Source of the DNA: Pseudomonas mendocina
Lineage (GTDB): Bacteria; Pseudomonadota; Gammaproteobacteria; Pseudomonadales; Pseudomonadaceae
Length of the DNA stretch: 64,000 nt
Direction: 5' to 3'
Assembly (NCBI RefSeq): GCF_900636545.1
Contig: NZ_LR134290.1
Location: 1,922,001 to 1,986,000 of the forward strand
The position numbers were made by a program, and so were the translations under genes. Below, piece after piece: positions 63,014 through 64,000 of this stretch (position 1 is the first letter of the stretch; every line of letters starts with the position of its first letter). The notes below the pieces were generated by a model. The model made no database searches. It saw only the letters and a program-made list of their open reading frames with translations, and had not been told where the DNA came from.

Positions 63014-64000
63014 ATGACGAGTTTGAGCCGCCCCGGCCAGCCTGCCGCTGTACGTGGGTTCGGTCACGCGGGATTGGCGCTGCTGGGGCTCGCGCTGCTG
63101 CTGGCCATGCTGCTGTGGCAGGGTGTATTGCGCCATCCCTGGCCAACTGCCGAAGCCTGGTTGGCGCCACTGTCGTCGACACCTTCGCTCGAAGGCCTGC
63201 TGCTCTGGTGGACGCAACTGCCACGTGCCTTTGCCGGGGTACTGGTGGGCGCCTGCCTGGGTGTATCCGGGGCGATCATGCAGCTGATCACGCGCAACCC
63301 GCTGGTGTCGCCGGATCTGCTCGGCATTACCGCCGGGGCGCAACTGGGCGTGATCCTCGGCATGCTTCTGCCCGGCGCGCTGGGTTTGCCGCTGATCTTT
63401 GTGGGCGGCCTGCTGGCGGCCTTGTTCACCTTCCTTATGGCCGGCGGCTGGAACACCTCACCGCTGCGCCTGACGCTGGCCGGGGTGGCGGTGGCGCAGA
63501 CCTTCGCCGCGCTGATCGCGTTGTTTCTCAGCCTCAACGACCAGGCCGCGATGGTGGTGTCGCTGTGGAACACCGGGTCGCTGCAGCAGTTGGGCTGGGG
63601 CGCGATGCATCCGGCGCTGTATCTGTTGCCGCTGATTGCACTGGCTCTGCTGGTGCTGATGCAGCCGATGAACCTGGCCATGCTGGGCGACGGGCAGATG
63701 CGCTCGCTAGGGCTCTCGCCGGCCTGGCTGAAAGGGCTGAGCATCGTCCTCGGCAGCCTGCTGGCGGCGTTGGCCATTCATCTGGCCGGGCCGCTGGGCT
63801 TCATCGGGCTGATCACGCCGAACCTGTTGCGTTTTGCCTTCGCCGTGGTGCGACCTTCCCGGTTGATCCCCTTGTGCGCGATCTGGGGCGCACTGCTTAC
63901 GTTACTCGCCGATGCGCTGGTGGCGGCGGTAGAGCCCTGGTTCCAACTGCCGCTGGGGGTGCTGTCGGCTGTTCTCGGTTCGCTGGCGATCCTCCTGCTG
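63014..64000 (+). CDS. FecCD-family ferric-siderophore ABC permease, truncated by the window edge
   Basis: 329 residues are visible and the frame stays open at the right edge. LLWWTQLPRAFAGVLVGACLGVSGAIMQ is seen in parts: RAFAGVLVGACLGVSGAIMQ at about residues 70-89, then ITRNPLVSPDLLGITAGA, GLSPAWLKG and GPLGFIGLITPNLLRF, all standard for FecC/FecD/FhuB inner-membrane permeases with about ten helices per unit. It would move the ferric siderophore into the cytosol, where the FhuF-like protein can reduce it. Whether it is a single or a double-length FhuB-type protein cannot be seen. No ribosome-binding site stronger than GGACAAC/ACGG is present. Confidence 0.9.
   Translation, partial: MTSLSRPGQPAAVRGFGHAGLALLGLALLLAMLLWQGVLRHPWPTAEAWLAPLSSTPSLEGLLLWWTQLPRAFAGVLVGACLGVSGAIMQLITRNPLVSPDLLGITAGAQLGVILGMLLPGALGLPLIFVGGLLAALFTFLMAGGWNTSPLRLTLAGVAVAQTFAALIALFLSLNDQAAMVVSLWNTGSLQQLGWGAMHPALYLLPLIALALLVLMQPMNLAMLGDGQMRSLGLSPAWLKGLSIVLGSLLAALAIHLAGPLGFIGLITPNLLRFAFAVVRPSRLIPLCAIWGALLTLLADALVAAVEPWFQLPLGVLSAVLGSLAILLL

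Overview
The window is high-GC gamma-proteobacterial chromosome, almost certainly a Pseudomonas (sensu lato). The strongest marker is a 108-residue protein closely matching AmrZ of P. aeruginosa as I remember it. A complete phn C-P lyase operon, an OadGAB decarboxylase and PvdA-, PvdE-, PvdH- and PvdL-like proteins agree with this. A species cannot be named from the sequence alone; I suspect the mendocina/oleovorans group.

Left third (1-22.8 kb), metabolic genes: a truncated SDR gene divergent from an AraC-type regulator; oadG-oadA-oadB, closed by a bidirectional terminator shared with convergent amrZ; a 10.6-kb phosphonate operon phnCDE-F-GHIJKLMNP behind a candidate Pho box, with a REP-like inverted repeat between phnK and phnL; an MFS permease; then an Lrp-type regulator divergent from a fused indolepyruvate:ferredoxin oxidoreductase and a leucine-dehydrogenase-like gene. 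A tRNA-Arg(CCT) gene and terminator close this part.

Right two thirds (22.9-64 kb), siderophore locus running off the right edge: an SbmA/YddA-like ABC protein, a FhuF-like ferric-siderophore reductase, a PvdE-like exporter, a TonB-dependent receptor, a PvdS-like ECF sigma factor, a second PvdE-like exporter, then the apparent operon pvdA-like ornithine N5-hydroxylase / NRPS 1 / NRPS 2 / pvdH-like diaminobutyrate aminotransferase, then a second TonB-dependent siderophore receptor and the start of a FecCD-type permease. Fur-box-like sequences lie before several of these genes, and a PvdS-type IS box (TAAAC-N16-CGT) lies before the hydroxylase.

Reading the synthetases by eye gives FAAL-T-C-A(Asp)-T-E-C-A(Dab?)-T // C-A(Ser)-T-E-C-A(OHOrn?)-T-C-A(Ser)-T-C-A(OHOrn?)-T-E-TE. 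The predicted product is acyl-D-Asp-Dab-D-Ser-OHOrn-Ser-D-OHOrn. This is the order I recall for the head group of marinobactins, amphiphilic siderophores of marine bacteria, if Asp is beta-hydroxylated and OHOrn acetylated. Neither tailoring enzyme is in the window. NRPS 1 carries an apparent one-base frameshift in its Dab adenylation domain, so the pathway is either broken here or affected by a sequence error.
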